Below are positions 13,711 to 15,268 of a stretch of 15,268 nt of DNA, piece after piece. A program made the translations under genes and the position numbers. The notes beneath the pieces were generated by a model. It had not been told where the DNA came from. It did not search any database and saw only the letters and a list, made by a program, of their open reading frames with translations. Positions within the stretch are counted from its first letter, which is position 1. Every line of letters starts with the position of its first letter. Origin of the DNA: an uncultured Bacilli bacterium (GTDB lineage: Bacteria > Bacillota_I > Bacilli_A > RFN20 > CAG-826); the NCBI GenBank assembly GCA_905236085.1, contig CAJOOD010000033.1:1-15268 (forward strand), read 5' to 3'.

Positions 13711-14928
13711 ATGGATAAACCTATTGCTGTTTTAGAAATTACTAGTAAAGCTTTAAGACTTGTGGTCGGATATGTTATCGATAACCAAGTCTATGTTTTA
13801 TATGCCATGGATTCACCTTACCCACATGAATGTATTGATAATGGTTTAATCGTTAATTCTGCAGTACTCGCCGAAGAGATTAAAAAGATTTCTAACATCA
13901 ATGATAATAACGCAAAACTAACCATTAGAATTTCTGATGTCGTTTTAGTCTTACCTCCATATGGATTAGATATTTTCCAATCCACTCAATCAACCTATGT
14001 CGTATCAGAACAATCCATCGTTCAAAATACTGACATCAAGAATTTAAATAATCAAATCTATAATCAAGTCATTCCTAACAATAATGCTTTTGTCGATATC
14101 ATACCTGATCAATTCGTTCTTCAAGGTGGAGTTATCTATACCAAGCCTCCTATTGGAGTGGAATCTAATTCCATCATCATGACCGCGAAGATTCATACTC
14201 TTCCAACACATATCATTAATGAATATCGTGAAGCCGTAAAAGCGGCAAATATTAATGTCAAAAGAGTCATGGTAGCCTCCTTTGGTGCTTCAGAATTGAT
14301 ATCCAGTTTAGAAGGTATCCCTGATTCATATATCTTGATGGATATCGGATCGAGGATGACAACTTTATCTCTTGTGGGCAATAAGCAATTATTTGGAACT
14401 GTTTATTTTGCTTGGGGCGGAGATAATATCACCCAAAACATCGCTAAAAAATTAGAAATCAATGAAGCCGATGCTGAGAAATTCAAATTGATGTACGGCT
14501 ATGATACAAGAAAGATGAATTTTGAACCAGTTGTCTGCACTTCAATATTAGAAGATGGCACAGAAATTAAACATCACGTCCAAGAATTAAACGCGGCGAT
14601 TAAAGAACAATTAGATGAATTGGTATCAAAGATTACCTCAGGTGTCGCTGATTTATTAAAAGATTATGATCAATCATATAAATCTCTACCTATAGTTATG
14701 GTAGGTGGAGGTAGCCTCCTAAAAGGGCTAAAAGAATATGTCGAACCTAAAATTATCAATGAAAAGATATATAAGGCTAGACCAACATCTATTGGAGCTA
14801 GAAATCCTAATTATGTCAACGTATTAGGCGTATTAAAGGCCTCCAATAAATATCAACCATTTGTCGATGAATATCGACCAAGAGTCTCACAACTCACTAG
14901 AAATAATAAGCAAGGAGATAAGGAATAA
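13711..14928 (+). CDS. ftsA: Divergent cell division protein FtsA
   Basis: Actin-like ATPase that normally tethers FtsZ to the membrane. 405 aa. Recognisable are the second phosphate motif DIGSRMTTLSLV (211-222), the adenosine motif MVGGGSLLKGL (330-340) and GARNPNYVNVLGVL (362-375). The first phosphate motif is unusual: LEITSKALRLVVG (8-20), where FtsA normally has DIGTSK. The C-terminus ends in a polar, charged tail (SQLTRNNKQGDKE) with no amphipathic helix, so the usual membrane-targeting sequence is not evident. The gene has no SD; its promoter lies within 10 bases of the ATG. The stop TAA overlaps the ftsZ ATG by one base. Confidence 0.9.
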   Translation: MDKPIAVLEITSKALRLVVGYVIDNQVYVLYAMDSPYPHECIDNGLIVNSAVLAEEIKKISNINDNNAKLTIRISDVVLVLPPYGLDIFQSTQSTYVVSEQSIVQNTDIKNLNNQIYNQVIPNNNAFVDIIPDQFVLQGGVIYTKPPIGVESNSIIMTAKIHTLPTHIINEYREAVKAANINVKRVMVASFGASELISSLEGIPDSYILMDIGSRMTTLSLVGNKQLFGTVYFAWGGDNITQNIAKKLEINEADAEKFKLMYGYDTRKMNFEPVVCTSILEDGTEIKHHVQELNAAIKEQLDELVSKITSGVADLLKDYDQSYKSLPIVMVGGGSLLKGLKEYVEPKIINEKIYKARPTSIGARNPNYVNVLGVLKASNKYQPFVDEYRPRVSQLTRNNKQGDKE

Positions 14929-15268
14929 TGGAAAATTATGATTTAGATAATTTCGAACCCGCAGCCCGTATAGTGGTTATTGGTGTTGGTGGCGCTGGGA
15001 ATAATGCGGTCAATAGAATGATTGATGAAGAAATCGAAAATGTCGAATTCTATGTCGCAAATACCGATAAGCAAGCCTTATCAACTTCTAAAGCGAGAAA
15101 TCGCTTAATTTTAGGTGCGGAAGTCACTGGTGGACTTGGCGCTGGTGGTAATCCAGAAATAGGTAAAAAAGCCGCGGAAGCTAGCGCGGATGATATTAGA
15201 GAAATCGTTAAAGGCGCTCATATGGTGTTTATCGCTGCCGGTATGGGTGGAGGTACTGGTACAGGTGC
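14928..15268 (+). CDS. ftsZ: Cell division protein FtsZ (5' part, runs off the window)
   Basis: Tubulin-like GTPase that forms the division ring. The first 113 codons are present. After a short acidic N-terminus (MENYDLDNFEPAA) come IVVIGVGGAGNNAVNRM, the NTDKQAL segment, LGAEVTGGLGAGGNPEIG and, at the very edge, the GTP-binding signature GMGGGTGTG. It overlaps the ftsA stop by one base (TAATG) and has a good SD, AAGGAGATAAGG, upstream. The rest of the gene lies beyond the window. Confidence 0.98.
   Translation, partial: MENYDLDNFEPAARIVVIGVGGAGNNAVNRMIDEEIENVEFYVANTDKQALSTSKARNRLILGAEVTGGLGAGGNPEIGKKAAEASADDIREIVKGAHMVFIAAGMGGGTGTG

Overview
The window is AT-rich DNA from a low-GC Firmicutes/Tenericutes-type bacterium. 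Evidence: a Firmicutes-style tRNA-Phe T-box leader precedes pheST, the PheS zinc-type insert and AsnA are typical of the group, and a very short division cluster (mraZ-rsmH-small membrane protein-ftsA-ftsZ) carries none of the peptidoglycan genes normally interleaved there. TGA is used as a stop (mraZ, pheT, the DUF177 gene) and Trp is TGG, so this is the standard code, not the Mycoplasma code. My inference is a Mollicutes-related lineage that kept the standard code (Acholeplasma/Izemoplasma/RF39-like). The exact taxon cannot be read from the window.

Layout. (1) 150-2374: a seven-TM GGDEF protein overlaps asnA by 4 nt; a short intrinsic terminator follows. (2) 2442-3917: an orphan tyrosine integrase on the minus strand with a structured leader, a tiny candidate leader ORF and a helically phased repeat array upstream. 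(3) 3918-6209: a tightly packed run of a YgjP-like metalloprotease, a SpoU/TrmH rRNA methyltransferase and a FruK-type sugar kinase, with 1-2 nt gaps and little sign of Shine-Dalgarno sites. (4) 6211-6666: a convergent HTH-DUF3990 protein that looks cut short at its C-terminus. (5) 6944-11215: promoter with a palindromic spacer, Phe T-box, pheS, pheT, a DUF177/YceD gene and a terminator. (6) 11216-15268: a roughly 560-nt T-rich leader region, three 10-bp MraZ boxes, mraZ, rsmH, a 74-aa single-TM protein in the ftsL position, a candidate structured small RNA with an anti-Shine-Dalgarno loop, then ftsA with its own promoter and the first 113 codons of ftsZ.

How it works together. The right half is core translation and division machinery with layered control: tRNA-Phe sensing for pheST, MraZ autorepression for mraZ-rsmH, and a separate promoter for ftsA-ftsZ. 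The left half is more mosaic, with a signalling protein, an integrase, and a possible toxin-like remnant inserted between the SpoU methylase and pheS, which are adjacent in Bacillus subtilis (ysgA-pheS). The items most worth a second look are the three-way-junction RNA at 13459-13568, the phased repeats at 3705-3780, the palindrome that exactly fills the pheS promoter spacer, shared DNA motifs ahead of mraZ and ftsA, and the odd FtsA without an evident membrane anchor.
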